DNA of 64,000 bases, taken from positions 387,001 to 451,000 of the forward strand of contig CAJNDS010002712.1 in assembly GCA_905221605.1 (NCBI GenBank). Direction: 5' to 3'. Below, in pieces: positions 20,512-31,500 of this stretch. The notes below the pieces were generated by a model, which did no database searches, was not told where the DNA came from, and was given only the letters and a program-made list of their open reading frames with translations. The DNA is from Symbiodinium natans (Eukaryota > Sar > Dinophyceae > Suessiales > Symbiodiniaceae). Made by a program: the position numbers and the translations under genes. Position 1 is the first letter of the stretch; every line of letters starts with the position of its first letter.

Positions 20512-21157
20512 GTATGTCTCCCAGGTCGGATTAAGGGGACCCTTAAAAGGGAACCCTTCTCAACCCTCAAGGGTCCCCCTAATCCTATCCCCTATTATGT
20601 TTTGGGGTGGCACGAGAGATACGCGAAGCCTTAGACCCCAAACCCCGCAAAGCCTCAGTCCCTAAACAAACCCCCAGCCCCCTTCCAACTACTGATCTCT
20701 AACCCCATGTTGGGTTTGCTTGGCAGTTAAACATCCGATGCAATCGACGAGTTGAGAGTTCCAGTTGTAATTCATTGCCGGGCCTACGTTGCACAAATGC
20801 ATGTTGCATTGAGCGGAGATCAAAACCCTCCATATTTAGACAAGACAGGAGCTTTCTGAAACGAGGTTTGGAGTAAGCAAAGTGTGTTCCCAAAGGTAGC
20901 CATAATGTTGCCGTAAGCATCGAAAGCTGTGTGCGCCGGCGTAAGCGACACAAGGAGAATAGCAACAAAGTCATACCGTTAGCAAAAGGTTTGAAAATGT
21001 AAGCTGCCATAAGCACTGTCGTATCCGAAAGAAAATAGGGTTGTGGTTTCGGGCACCGCTCAATATATTGGGGCATATGTTGCAGGATCTGGGCGAAGGT
21101 TGTTGTACGAGGCTGCGGTCTTTGTAGCGGGTCGCCGAAACATCGGGCTGCGCTGTA
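20512..21157. other. Spacer upstream of the ankyrin gene
   Basis: No gene seen. No TATA box or clear promoter is apparent, which is normal for dinoflagellates. Confidence 0.4.
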
Positions 21158-23191
21158 ATGCCTCGTGTTCTGATGATGACTGGCGAGCAGGTATGTGCCT
21201 GTTGTATGGCGGATGCTGAAGAGCGCCTCTCGTTTGCTTCGGCAGACCACACTGTCAAAGCGTTGAAGAGGCATCTGCAGAGACATTGCGGTCGGCCGAG
21301 ATTTCAGCAGCAGATCATTCGCCCAAGTGGGGAGATCCTTCGGGACAGTGATGATTTCAACGCGTTTTCAGAACTGCAGCTGGTTCTGCTTAGTCATAGC
21401 CCCACCACTACAGAAGAAGCGAGTGAGCTCGCAACAGCAGCAGGAGAGGGTGATACGGCTCGGGTTGAGGACATTCTGCAGAGACCCCAAAATCCTAATG
21501 CGAAGGACGGGATTGGGCTCACAGCTCTTCATGCTGCAGCGAGTCAAGGACATGAAGACGTCGTACTACTTCTGCTGGAAGCTGGTGCAGACAAGGACAG
21601 CAGCAGCGAGGACGATGCGGTGACGCCGCTTCTTCTCGCAGTCGCGTGCGGCCACGTGCAGATGGTGAGGTTGTTGTTGGCAGCGTATGCGGACATGGCC
21701 AAAGCCACTCAGCATGATGGAGTAGCACCTCTTCTTGTCGCGGCTGAACAAGGCAACTTGGAGGTAGCGCAGTTGCTGCTGGAGTTTGGCGCCGACAAGA
21801 ACCAAGCAAGCACGGACAGAGGTGCAACGCCTCTTTTTGTGGCAGCTGAGCAAGGCCATTTGGTGATGGCTCAATTGTTGCTGCAGTTTGGTGCCAACAT
21901 GAACCAGCCAAGCACGGACAGAGGCGCAACGCCACTTTTTGTGGCAGCTCTGCAAGGCCACTTGGAGGTGGTGCACTTGCTGCTCGAGTCTGGCGCCGAC
22001 AAGAACCATTGCACGGACAGAGGCGCGACGCCTCTTTGGGGGGCAACCGTTCAAGGCCACTTGGAGGTGGTCCGCTCATTGTTGAAGTTTGGTGCCGACA
22101 AGAACAAAGCAAACACAGACACAGGAGCAACGCCTCTGTTTGTGGCAGCTGTTCAAGGCCGCTTGGAGGTGGCGCGCTTGTTGTTGGAGTTTGGTGCCGA
22201 CAAGAACAAAGCCCACACGTGCAAAGGCGGCGCAACGCCTCTTTGTGCGGCAGCTGCTCAAGGCCACTTGGAGGTGGTGTGCTTGCTGCTGAAGTTTGGT
22301 GCCGACAAGAATCTAGCAAACACGGACACAAGCGCAACCCCTCTTTTTGCGGCAGCTCAGCAAGGCCACTTAAAGGTGGTGCGCTTGCTGCTGGACTACG
22401 ATGCCGACCAGAACCAGGCAAGCACACGCAAAGGCGAAGCACCTCTTCTTGTGGCAGCTGAGCGGGGCCATTTGGAGGTAGCGCAGTTGCTGCTGGAGTT
22501 TGGCGCCGACAAGAACCAAACAAGCACGGACAGAGGCGCAACACCTCTTCTTGTGTCAGCTGAGCAAGGCCATTTGGCGATGGTAAAGTTGTTGCTGGAC
22601 CTTGGCGCCAACAAGAACCAAGCATGCACCGACCGAGGTGCTGCGCCTCTGTTTGTGGCTGCATTTCATGGCCACTTGGAGGTGGTGCGCTTACTGCTGG
22701 AGTTTGGTGCCGACAAGAACCAAGCCACTGTAGACACAGGCGCGACGCCTCTTTTTGCGGCAGCTCTTCGAGGCGATATGGAGATGGTGCGATTGTTGCT
22801 GGAGTTTGGTGCGGACAGGAACCAAGCCACTACACACAGAGGCGCCACGCCTCTCTTTGTGGCAGCTCAGCACGGCCATGTGGATATCGTGCGCTTCTTG
22901 CTGAAGTTTGGTGCCAACAGGAACCAGGCCACCACGCACAGAGGCGAAACCCCTCTTTTTGTGGCAGCTCGGCAGGGCCATTTGGAGATAGTTCACTTGT
23001 TGCTGGAGTCAGGCGCCGACAAGAACCAAGCAAGCACGGAGACAGGTGAATTGCCTTTTTCCGTGGCGGATCAGCAAGGCCACTTGGAGGTGGCGCATGT
23101 TTTGCGGGACCATGGCACTGACAAAAACAGATGCTGCAGCCGCGACGCCTCCTTCTTTGGCAGCGGAGCATTGCCATTTGGAAGTTGCTAG
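21158..23191 (+). CDS. Ubiquitin-like plus ankyrin-repeat protein, 17 repeats, intronless
   Basis: An uninterrupted 677-codon frame starts with ATG at 21158. Residues 1-80 read MPRVLMMTGEQV ... VKALKRHLQRHCGRPRFQQQ ... ELQLVLLS, the outline of an N-terminal ubiquitin-like fold common in dinoflagellate ankyrin proteins. From about residue 85 there are 17 ankyrin repeats of 34 residues (33 in repeat 6, 35 in repeat 8), consensus ATPLFVAAxQGHLEVVxLLL, EFGADKNQASTDRG. Repeats 4-16 are very alike at DNA level, showing recent tandem duplication. The protein should form a solenoid for protein binding; its partner is unknown. The last 20 residues (RCCSRDASFFGSG...) are not ankyrin-like because an 18th repeat continues in another frame. 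The lack of introns suggests retroposition or a multicopy family. Confidence 0.92.
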   Translation: MPRVLMMTGEQVCACCMADAEERLSFASADHTVKALKRHLQRHCGRPRFQQQIIRPSGEILRDSDDFNAFSELQLVLLSHSPTTTEEASELATAAGEGDTARVEDILQRPQNPNAKDGIGLTALHAAASQGHEDVVLLLLEAGADKDSSSEDDAVTPLLLAVACGHVQMVRLLLAAYADMAKATQHDGVAPLLVAAEQGNLEVAQLLLEFGADKNQASTDRGATPLFVAAEQGHLVMAQLLLQFGANMNQPSTDRGATPLFVAALQGHLEVVHLLLESGADKNHCTDRGATPLWGATVQGHLEVVRSLLKFGADKNKANTDTGATPLFVAAVQGRLEVARLLLEFGADKNKAHTCKGGATPLCAAAAQGHLEVVCLLLKFGADKNLANTDTSATPLFAAAQQGHLKVVRLLLDYDADQNQASTRKGEAPLLVAAERGHLEVAQLLLEFGADKNQTSTDRGATPLLVSAEQGHLAMVKLLLDLGANKNQACTDRGAAPLFVAAFHGHLEVVRLLLEFGADKNQATVDTGATPLFAAALRGDMEMVRLLLEFGADRNQATTHRGATPLFVAAQHGHVDIVRFLLKFGANRNQATTHRGETPLFVAARQGHLEIVHLLLESGADKNQASTETGELPFSVADQQGHLEVAHVLRDHGTDKNRCCSRDASFFGSGALPFGSC

Positions 23192-23225
23192 CACGTTTTT
23201 GGAAGTGGTGCTTCTAATCTTCTAA
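23133..23225 (+). pseudogene. Out-of-frame 18th ankyrin repeat
   Basis: In the frame one base away from the ankyrin CDS the sequence reads AAAATPPSLAAEHCHLEVAS, then TFLEVVLLIF and TAA at 23223-23225. This matches the repeat (ATPLFVAA..GHLEVV..LL), so a single-base indel shortly before 23133 cut the protein by about 30 residues. The same could be produced by a sequencing error. Confidence 0.75.
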
Positions 23226-23980
23226 TCCATCGTGCACGCATGGATGCTTTGCATGAAGCCGAAGAGGAGTATGGCGCCAATTTCGGACGCAGCGACCACG
23301 GGCAGATGCTTGAGCAATGCATTTCTTGGCATACGTGCTCAAAAAAGGCATTTGACTAGATTGCGGATGTCACCTCGCGTAGGTTACAAAAGCATCTGGT
23401 CTGCAATCCTTGCATTATGCATCTAGAGTCTAGAGTAATTGTTTGGAAGAGTCCTTCGCCAGAGTAGTTGCCCGGACATGTGCCCCAAAATCAAACGCCC
23501 GAACTCTGAATCCTGATGAACCCAAACCGCCCCATACCCGAGATACTGAATCAGCACAACAAATAGGCGGAGGGTGTACTTGCGCGTTTTGGTTCCAAAG
23601 GTACGGAGTCCCCATTTCAAAAAATGGCCCTAGTTTCGACGAAGCCTGGTTCAGGCCAGCTCAAGCCCACCCCCCCCCCCCCCCCCCTGTAAAATGACCA
23701 GGACTCCTGAAGCTTTGCCACGCACCCCGTGAGGTTGTTAAGGCCCTCCTGATCCCTCCTACAGCTGTAATTTGCCCAGGCTATCCGAGGGTGGCACGAG
23801 AATCCCACAACCTGAAGAGAGTTTAGACATGGAATTGCCTGGTTTCATGGGCTGGAGGTTAGGGTTTGGGTTTAGGTTTTGGGCAAGGGCTGGATCCAAC
23901 CCCTGTATCTAAAGGCTCTCCCTGCGGCACATCGTCGAGAATACCGGGGCCATCATCGCACATCGGCCTCAGAAGTCCAG
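23226..23980. other. Spacer with a 17-base C run
   Basis: No gene supported. A C17 homopolymer lies at 23671-23687, and telomere-like GGTTTAGG words near 23865. Confidence 0.5.
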
Positions 23981-24048
23981 GGAGGCATCTTTCGGCGGCA
24001 GGACTCTGAGGCTGAAGGGCCTTACCTCGAGGACTTTCGGTTTGAGTG
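23981..24048 (+). CDS. Exon candidate, unidentified
   Basis: After GTCCAG|G the frame reads GIFRRQDSEAEGPYLEDFRF and continues to Glu-Trp. The acidic, mixed composition looks coding. The 3' border is uncertain. No family recognised. Confidence 0.3.
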
Positions 24049-24258
24049 GTTCATGGTGGTTCCTGGGTTGAGAGTTCTGGGTTGCTCATCTCCTGCAGTA
24101 GGAGCCTCGGCGTAGTTTGAGGGCCCACTCTCCCAGGTTCTCTCGTCCGAGTGGCGCCGGGATGCGCCTATGCGTGGCGCAGCTGCAAGAGTGTGGGGCA
24201 GTTAGAACGTTAGACTGTTAGAAACAGGAAACTGAGTTGAAGACCTTCGCTTGGCCAG

Positions 24259-24370
24259 GCGAGGGGGTGGACAACATCTTGACCGAGTACGAGATGCGGC
24301 CCTGTGCATTCCCCAGGATGCATTGGCGTTGGTATTCGGTACTTCTTGGCAGTGCAGAGGATGCCCCAAG
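24259..24370 (+). CDS. Exon candidate, unidentified
   Basis: After GGCCAG|G the frame reads EGVDNILTEYEMRPCAFPRM, then HWRWYSVLLGSAED. Aromatic and charged residues are balanced as in a folded domain. The donor was not resolved. It may belong to one gene with the exon at 23981 and a stretch at 24766-24863 reading VSERFEDYLAS. Confidence 0.35.
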
Positions 24371-25181
24371 CCTGTTCCATCCCCACTGCCCCCTACGATT
24401 CGCGCTATGAGACTCCGATGCCCCATGCTATGCCTCGAAAGCAGGCCAAAAAACCGCACGCCTTCTTTTAAACCGCCCGAAGCTTAAGCTATTCTTTTGC
24501 TTTGTTGTTTCACCGCCGTCGAGTTGCTTTGAGGTGCAACTTGGACGCCCACCGACCTCCAGCGAGACATGGGCACCGAGAACCCTTTCAAGGCTGCTCC
24601 CCCAGCCATAGGTTTTAGGGCCATTTCAACGTTTTAGGGTTTAAACCTCAAACCCAGATCCCGAAAAAGGGATTGGGTTCAGGTGGAGTCCAGCACATGC
24701 ACCGGACGGAAGTCGCAAACCGCGGAGCAAATAGGGTTTCTTTCTCACAGGAATCGGCGCATGCCTTGGGGAAGGGCCGCAGTGTCCGAAAGGTTCGAGG
24801 ATTATCTGGCCTCTGCAACTACCACACAGAAAATGCTGTTTTGGCTCCAAAAGCTTCAACGGTAGCCTCTGATGCCCGAAAGCCAAGAAGCCCCAAATCC
24901 GAGGTTTTCACACATTCAAGCCTACCCGCAGCCCTAAGCTGAACCCTAACCCGGTACATGTAATGTGTCTGACGAGACATAGCCACCTGACCTCAAGGTT
25001 AACTGACGTTGTGACGAAAGGCGTGTTGGAGGTGTCTCTGGCGGGTTGCTGCAAGCATAGTCGTTCTCAGTCGTTCTCTGGGATCATCCCTGCACTGTAC
25101 CCATGTGCTTCGTGGGTGGCACAGCCAATTTCGAGAGGGATTCAAGAGTTGAAAGAAGGGAACAAGGAAGCCACAGAAGCC

Positions 25182-25241
25182 ATGGCCCTGGCCACCTCCC
25201 TGGCCTGCCTGCTGGCCGTGGCTGGTGGCAAAGCCTCGCAG
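25182..25241 (+). CDS. Candidate first exon of the carboxypeptidase: signal peptide
   Basis: An ATG at 25182 opens MALATSLACLLAVAGGKASQ, a short N-region followed by a hydrophobic core and small residues, a typical secretory signal. It is followed by CAG|GACCGC, which fits the GA donors used elsewhere in the gene, in phase 0. It lies 300 bases upstream of the first S10-like exon, and S10 enzymes are secreted or vacuolar. No exon with the usual sequence between signal and SGY motif was proven, so the link is inferred. Confidence 0.45.
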
Positions 25242-25534
25242 GACCGCCGAAGCACTCATCCCGAAACGAAGTGGTTGGCAGCATGCCGGAAGTGGGGGAT
25301 GAACCGTCCAACCTCTTCGAGTCCCTAGGCCCCCAGGGCCTCAAAGCCCCTTTGAGCGGGTGAATGCGCAGGCTTATATGCAGGGTTTGCACGTGCCAAA
25401 ACACGGAACTAGATGGTGCCCTGGCCGCTAAACTGACTCCTAAAGACCGCGTCATGAGGATTTCGAGCAGGGACCCAGAACTTTCTGCTCGGGCCCCAGA
25501 TTCGGGCTCCGCGATCCCAACGGTTTAGGCTTAG

Positions 25535-28500
25535 GTTACATGGACCACGCCATGAACTGGGTGCTCGCGTCCGGATGTGAATCGCGCCCGTCTTAGATTT
25601 GATGCACCCCAAAAAACCTGCACTCACCCTAAACCCCAATCCCGAAGCCCTAATTAAACTATGCGGGTGCCGAAACCCTAATTAAACCCTAAACCCTAAA
25701 TCCTAAACCCTAAACCCTAAACCCGAAGAGGTGATGACACGCTCTCTCGGACCGGCTTCCTGCCGTCGGGGCGAGGCGGAAGCTTGCCCAAGAGTCCTTC
25801 GACTAAGCCCCAACCGACATGAGCTGTGCAGCGATGGCAGGTTCGCAGTACTTCTACTGGCTAGCTGACACACGCCGGAACAGTTCTGCTCCCTTGATCC
25901 TGTGGAACCTGGGCCGGGATTTCTGCATTCTTGTGCTGCTTCTCTTATCATGTCAGCGTGTGCATGTGAGTGTGTGAGGTGAGGGGCAGGACGGGTAGGG
26001 TCGTGCATGGAGGAGCTCGGCCCGAAAACCTGAGAGCCCTGACGAGATGCCTCCTGCACTTGACTGCCCCAAGTCTTTTGACATCGCAAGCCTTCGAACA
26101 TCTAAGGTTTTAAAGATAGCAGCTAGCGGGCTTAAACTCAATGGCACACGGAGGATGACTGGTGGGCCCGGCTGTTCCTCCATCCTGGCAATGCTGTCCG
26201 AGAACGGGCCCTGCCTGGTGGGCAAGGCCAGATGATGTTGTTCGGCAGGCCACCGGGTGTTCACTAGCGCCACTCGGGTGTTTCTGGGAGATGGTGCACC
26301 TGGTGTAGGGTTGTTGAGGGCTCAGTTTAGGGCCCAGCTGACAGGAGGGGAGCCTGGGTTGACAAAGTTTAGGGTCCAGTCAAGTAAGCATTCCTTTGCA
26401 CTGGGAAAGGGCAATGCGTCGGAGAAGTGGCAGATGACGTGGAACCCATGGAGCTGGACTTGGGGCACCGGGAGGTGATGCATGGATGTAAGCTTCAAGC
26501 TGGCTCGCTGTGACAGAGCCAGAGTGGCCCCCCTAGTCTGTAAGGCACCGCGAAGATCACTAGTTGTGTCTCTTCGGTGGGATCTTTGTGTTTGAGACGT
26601 AGCGAGAAGTTTGCAGCTCTTTCGAGTTCTTGGCGTCAGGCGCCTAAGCATCTACACATCTGCTTGGTGAATGCCCTGCGTTGGTATCTTGAGTTCGTGC
26701 GTAACAACACGAAGTAACCTGCCTTCCATGCGCAGGACCGAAGCCGGGACGGTCCTCTGGGTGGATCAGCCCGGGGAGGCGCCCACAGGAAGACCTTGTG
26801 GAATAGCGGGAGGGGGCTGCTGGATGGAACAAAAAGCAGTAAGAAGCACCAAGATCCAGTTTGGTAGGGGAAACATGCGAGATGATGTGTGCGTCGGCCA
26901 GGTGGGTTTTTCCGTCGGAGCGGAGAGCGACGACGAGCTGGAAGTGTCTGAACGCATGCTTTTCTTCATGCTGGCGTTCTACGAGCGTTATCCAGCCCTG
27001 CTGGAAGCACCGCTGCTGCTCGAGCGCATGAGAGTCTAGCGAGTTTAAAGCCCATCTTGCCCTGAAACAGTAGTGTGGCACTCGCTTGTGTCTCCAAGCC
27101 CGGTCGCTCCCCCAAGCAATTTCGGGGTTTTTTGCTCACACTCTTTTAATGCGAACGGGGGCTGGGGGTAAGGTGGGTATTGCGGGGAAGCCTTGAAGCT
27201 TGAGGGCCAAAGCTTTCCAGGCTTTCTGGCTCTCTGGCCAGGGGGGCTGCGGACTAATGCGGGTAACCGAAGGAATATGCTGAAGCGTATGAGGGCAGCT
27301 CGTGCAGAACATTCTGGAGTTTGAAGTTGAAAGCGCGCCAAGCCTTAAAGCTTGAGGGTCTAAGCTTTCAAGGCCTTCTTACTCAAAGCTATTTATAGTT
27401 TTTGGCTCCCTGGGCCCCCCCGTCATACCCGGTCCGCGAACTTCGAATAACTGCCGGGTAACCATTGTCAATAGGGGTTTTGCCCTGTGATTTTTCCGGA
27501 ACTTGCTGTCATGGCGGGCAGCGATACTAATGCGGGTGCAACCGTAAACATCAGTAAGCAGAAAACCATGGAGTGAGCCCTGGCCAGGTTTCTGGCAGGC
27601 GAGTCCTATGCAGGCCAAATGCGACCGCAAAAAGTTTGTGTGCATGTCGGGTATTTTGGAGCAACGAACATGCAAGTGTACGTGCAGCACCGGAGTTGTG
27701 GTCTGGGCCTCGACAGCTCTGCATTTCAAAAGAACATGCGCGCAGTGCGCAGGATTGAGGCGGGAGCGCGATCTCCGCCAGAAAATACGCACGGGACGCA
27801 GGTGGGAGCACGATTCCGAGGTCAAACGTGCGACGATTCCGGAAAAGTGTGCATGCAGGGGACTGTTGTGCACTTTCAGTGCACGGCTGAGTGCAGGAGG
27901 GTGGCAAGAAGCCCTGGCCCAAACCAAGCATCCCAAGCCTGCATCGATGCCGCCGCCAAAAGTGTGGTACTTCGGCAGGCCACTACATTCCTGCGGTGGC
28001 CACGGAGCTTCTAGCTGCCTGGGATCGGGGCGGTCGGTTAGCAAAGGCAGCTTCCGGAAGTTGTTGTTCATGTTGGCGGCCACTACACCCAAATTCTGTT
28101 GCTCGTCCCCCCAAACATCACGAAGCTGCTCTAGTCCAACAAGGGGTTGCACTGAGGTAGCACATGTTCGTGCAAATTTCACAGTGCGAATTCCTGCACT
28201 TCCTCGAAGCAAGCAGGGTGTGATGTTGGTTGCGTTTCGTGTCCATTTCCTTGCCTGTTCCGAGCTTTGAGCTATCAAAGCATTTTGAGGAACAGGACTC
28301 AGCCATACTCAACCTTAGCACCTGCGCACTGGTTGCAGGTGAGGGGCTTGGCACTGGGGAATGCGCTGGTCAGTCCGGCGGCGTACCCCGTTATTGGGCA
28401 CTTATATCGTTTCTTCGTAGGGAATTCGAGGGGGCTTAGTGCAGGTCACTTGTACTCTACATCCCTAGGTTCCAGACTTGTGTATTTTCTTGTTGCAGGG

Positions 28501-31500
28501 TACAAGCGAGGCTTGTCTTGCCTTGCAAGTCTGCAGACAAAGCTGAGGCAGTTTGCCTCCAGACCCACAATGGCCTACACAGGCGGCAAGCAGGACACGA
28601 TGCCCGAGACCCCCAAGCAAACCACGGGAGTCCAACCCCTAAGAAGCCAAAGAAGCTCGATCCCGGGGACAGGATGGAGGCTCCGTGGGCGGAGTTGTGG
28701 GCAAGGAAGTGGGCAGCTCAGTCCAGCTCAGTCCCTCACCTCGCGGGCTCCCCCGGGAGCCCACTGCTTCTGGCATGTGGCAATTTCGGGTGCGGCTTGG
28801 GGCTCGGCTAGAAACCTACTCAGTGATGGCAGACAGGGATGAGTTATGGGCCCCTGGTGCCACGGCTAGCAGGGAGTATCTGCTCCGCCCGCATAGCTGT
28901 GGCTTGGTTTTCGGGAAAGGAGGCTCTGGCCTCAACTCCCCCCAAAGCCTGGAAGCCCAGCTTTGCAGGTCTTCGCAGCTATGATGGCCGGCTTGCCCGG
29001 ATGCTGTGGTGGCATCATTGGTGTCGTGAGCTAGCCGAGGACCGAGAGACCCGTAGGAGCCCAAAAAGCCCCAAACCCAGAACCCGATTTTTGAAGGAGA
29101 GCACCATGAGCAATCCTCCCAGATCTCCAAATGCCAAGGATGCCTCGACGCCATCCTCCGCTGCCGGCAGCCTTCGCCTGGCACTCTCAGCTCGCCCTCG
29201 CGCCCCGGGCGTATTGGTTTGAGTGGTTCTTTACTTTTTGGGGGGGCCTTTGAAGGTTTGCCAGCAGGGCCCCCCTACCAAAGGTTTTACCAGTAAGTTC
29301 AAGTGGTTGCAGAAAGGGCTTGGCACGTAAATTTTGGGGTTGTGGGTGTCCTTTGGTGGCGCAGGGCTTGAAGCTTTGCTTTCGGTTTGTGGGCTAGAAG
29401 TCTAGAAGGTTCAAGGCTGCAGAAGAGGAGCAACACTGCCCCTTAGACAGCGCTCGCTCGTGGCACCTTGACGGGGTGAACATCCCAAAATCGGGCGACT
29501 TAGGTGCGAGAGAGCCTATCAAGTGTGCCTGATTTCCGCCACCTGGTCTATTTCATATTGCTGGTTTGAGGTTCTTGGGAGCTTGGTCAGCACTTTGAGC
29601 CCCCGGACTTGGCAAGATTGATGCCGGAATTCCATATGCCGACGCCTAGTGGTGCACTCCTTGAGCCTCAAGTCTCAGACCGAATGAGTATGATAGAATC
29701 AGGTAGATTGAAGAGTACTAACGTAACATGTACGAGCACTTCGACCAAAACTTATGGCACTGGCTCAACTCACGGAGGAGCTGCTGCCTGAGATGCACTG
29801 CGGCCGCAATGTTTACGATGTACGACAGGCTTGTTCGGGGTTTCGCATGTCAAGCTGCGTGGCGCTGTCTGCGCGAACGTTGCCCCCTGGAGAAGGCGTG
29901 CCACAAGCGGAATGTCGTCGATTGCTTCGACTTCTCAGCTGTCCAAGCCTTCCTCAACGATGCGAAGGCGTGGGTCAGAGGGTCTAACATCAGGGCCCGC
30001 ACCTTGATCCCTGAACCCAAGAGCACCCGTGCAGAGGTGCAGAAGGCTTTGGGGGTGCCCGTCGGCCTGTCCTGGCGCCCTTGCAACATGCAGGTGGACT
30101 CCGAGTGCCTTAGCAAAGCGAACCCTGAGTGCTAAACACAAATCCCCGAAGACCCTACTGTAGGGTTTGCTCGGCCCCTAAGACCCTACGCCCTGAGTTG
30201 CCATCGGTGCCCCAAACCTAGACCCAACAACGGGTTTATCAGGCACAAGTCAGGAATGTGAGCCAGCTCCGCAGCTCCGCAGTGCACTCTTTGCAGCTTC
30301 CCTGCCCTCCCCAAACCAGGTTTGTGCGCAGCGGCGACTACATGAGCTCCACCGATGGGCTTGTGGCAGAGCTCCTCGAGCGGGGCATTCCGGTGCTGGC
30401 CTACTCCGGGGACCTGGGCTTGAAACTGGGGTGCGAGTCTAGGGACATTCGACTTCTCTCACTTTAAGAATGATGAGGGAACTTAAAGCCTGTGCCCCGC
30501 AGCAACAAGCTTCTCCAGTCCCAGCCCACGATGCGTCCTCATGATCCCTTCGACTGCCGGACCAAGCTCTTTTTTTAAATCTCCTTTTTTTGGTTGTTTA
30601 TGTCACCTGTGACTTGGAAGATCTGCTGCACAACCGGGCTTGTGGACCAAGCTTGATTGCAGAAGTCGTATACGGTCACCAAGAAGTCTGTGTTACTTGC
30701 GGCAAACGCCTCTCCTTGCTCCAGGACACGGACCTGATGGTGGACTGGCTGGGGACGAGGGCCTGGATGGAGAAGCTGGCCTGGCGTGGCTGGGCCATGT
30801 TTGGCGGTTGTTAGTTCGTCTCGGCTTCTCGTCGGTGGATGGTATGGAGCAGCTTCCAGGTTTCGAACGGAATGTAAGCAGAGCCATCAGGTGAGCTTGG
30901 GCTTCGAACGCGAATGAAGGCTTAGTGCTCAAACGCGCAGACGTGTCAGGGCGTGTCACGAAGTTCGGAGAGCAAGCGTGAGCAAAAGAAAATTCAGAAT
31001 GGAGAATGGCATCGTCCTTGGTTGCCAGCCGTCCCACTCAGACAAAGATCTTCACATCTGGAGACACGGCGAATTCTTCCCACGGTCTAGAGGGCGATCA
31101 CTGGTTTGGGTTCAAACTCCTCAAAGAGTCGTAGTTAAACAACGCCCAGGAGGGCAGCCGGCCTGGAAGGCCGCCCCCCTGCGTGCCTTCCACGTTCGTG
31201 GAAAGGCGGCGGGGCGGCACAAGTCACACGGTGGCTTCACGCGCTCCGGCCTACAATCAAGGAGGGAACGGTTAGGTTTTCTTTGGGAAGGTGTTTAGGA
31301 TGAAGTTTAGTGGCCGACGGTTCTTTTCTGGCAGGGTTGATTCGTGTTGAACTCAGTTTTGTTGAGACAAAGACTGAGGTTCCTTCAGATCTACAATTCG
31401 GGTCACCTGGTCCCCAAAGATCAGCCCGAGGCAAATGGGCTGCAAGATTGCACGGGGATGATGTCCAGGACTGGTTCGGGAAGCGTCTGCTTGTAATCTG

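Noticed and set aside
21519-22664. A 381-codon minus-strand frame opposite the ankyrin gene
   Set aside because: A shadow of the 102-base periodic ankyrin repeats; the + frame has the conserved ankyrin consensus.
24825-24850. TTTTGGCTCCAAAAGC as a relic of the dinoflagellate spliced leader (ends CCATTTTGGCTCAAG)
   Set aside because: Only a partial, palindromic match; no full leader relic was found in the window.
25628-25725. CCCTAAA cluster as a true chromosome end
   Set aside because: It lies inside an intron, is short and degenerate, and genes continue on both sides.
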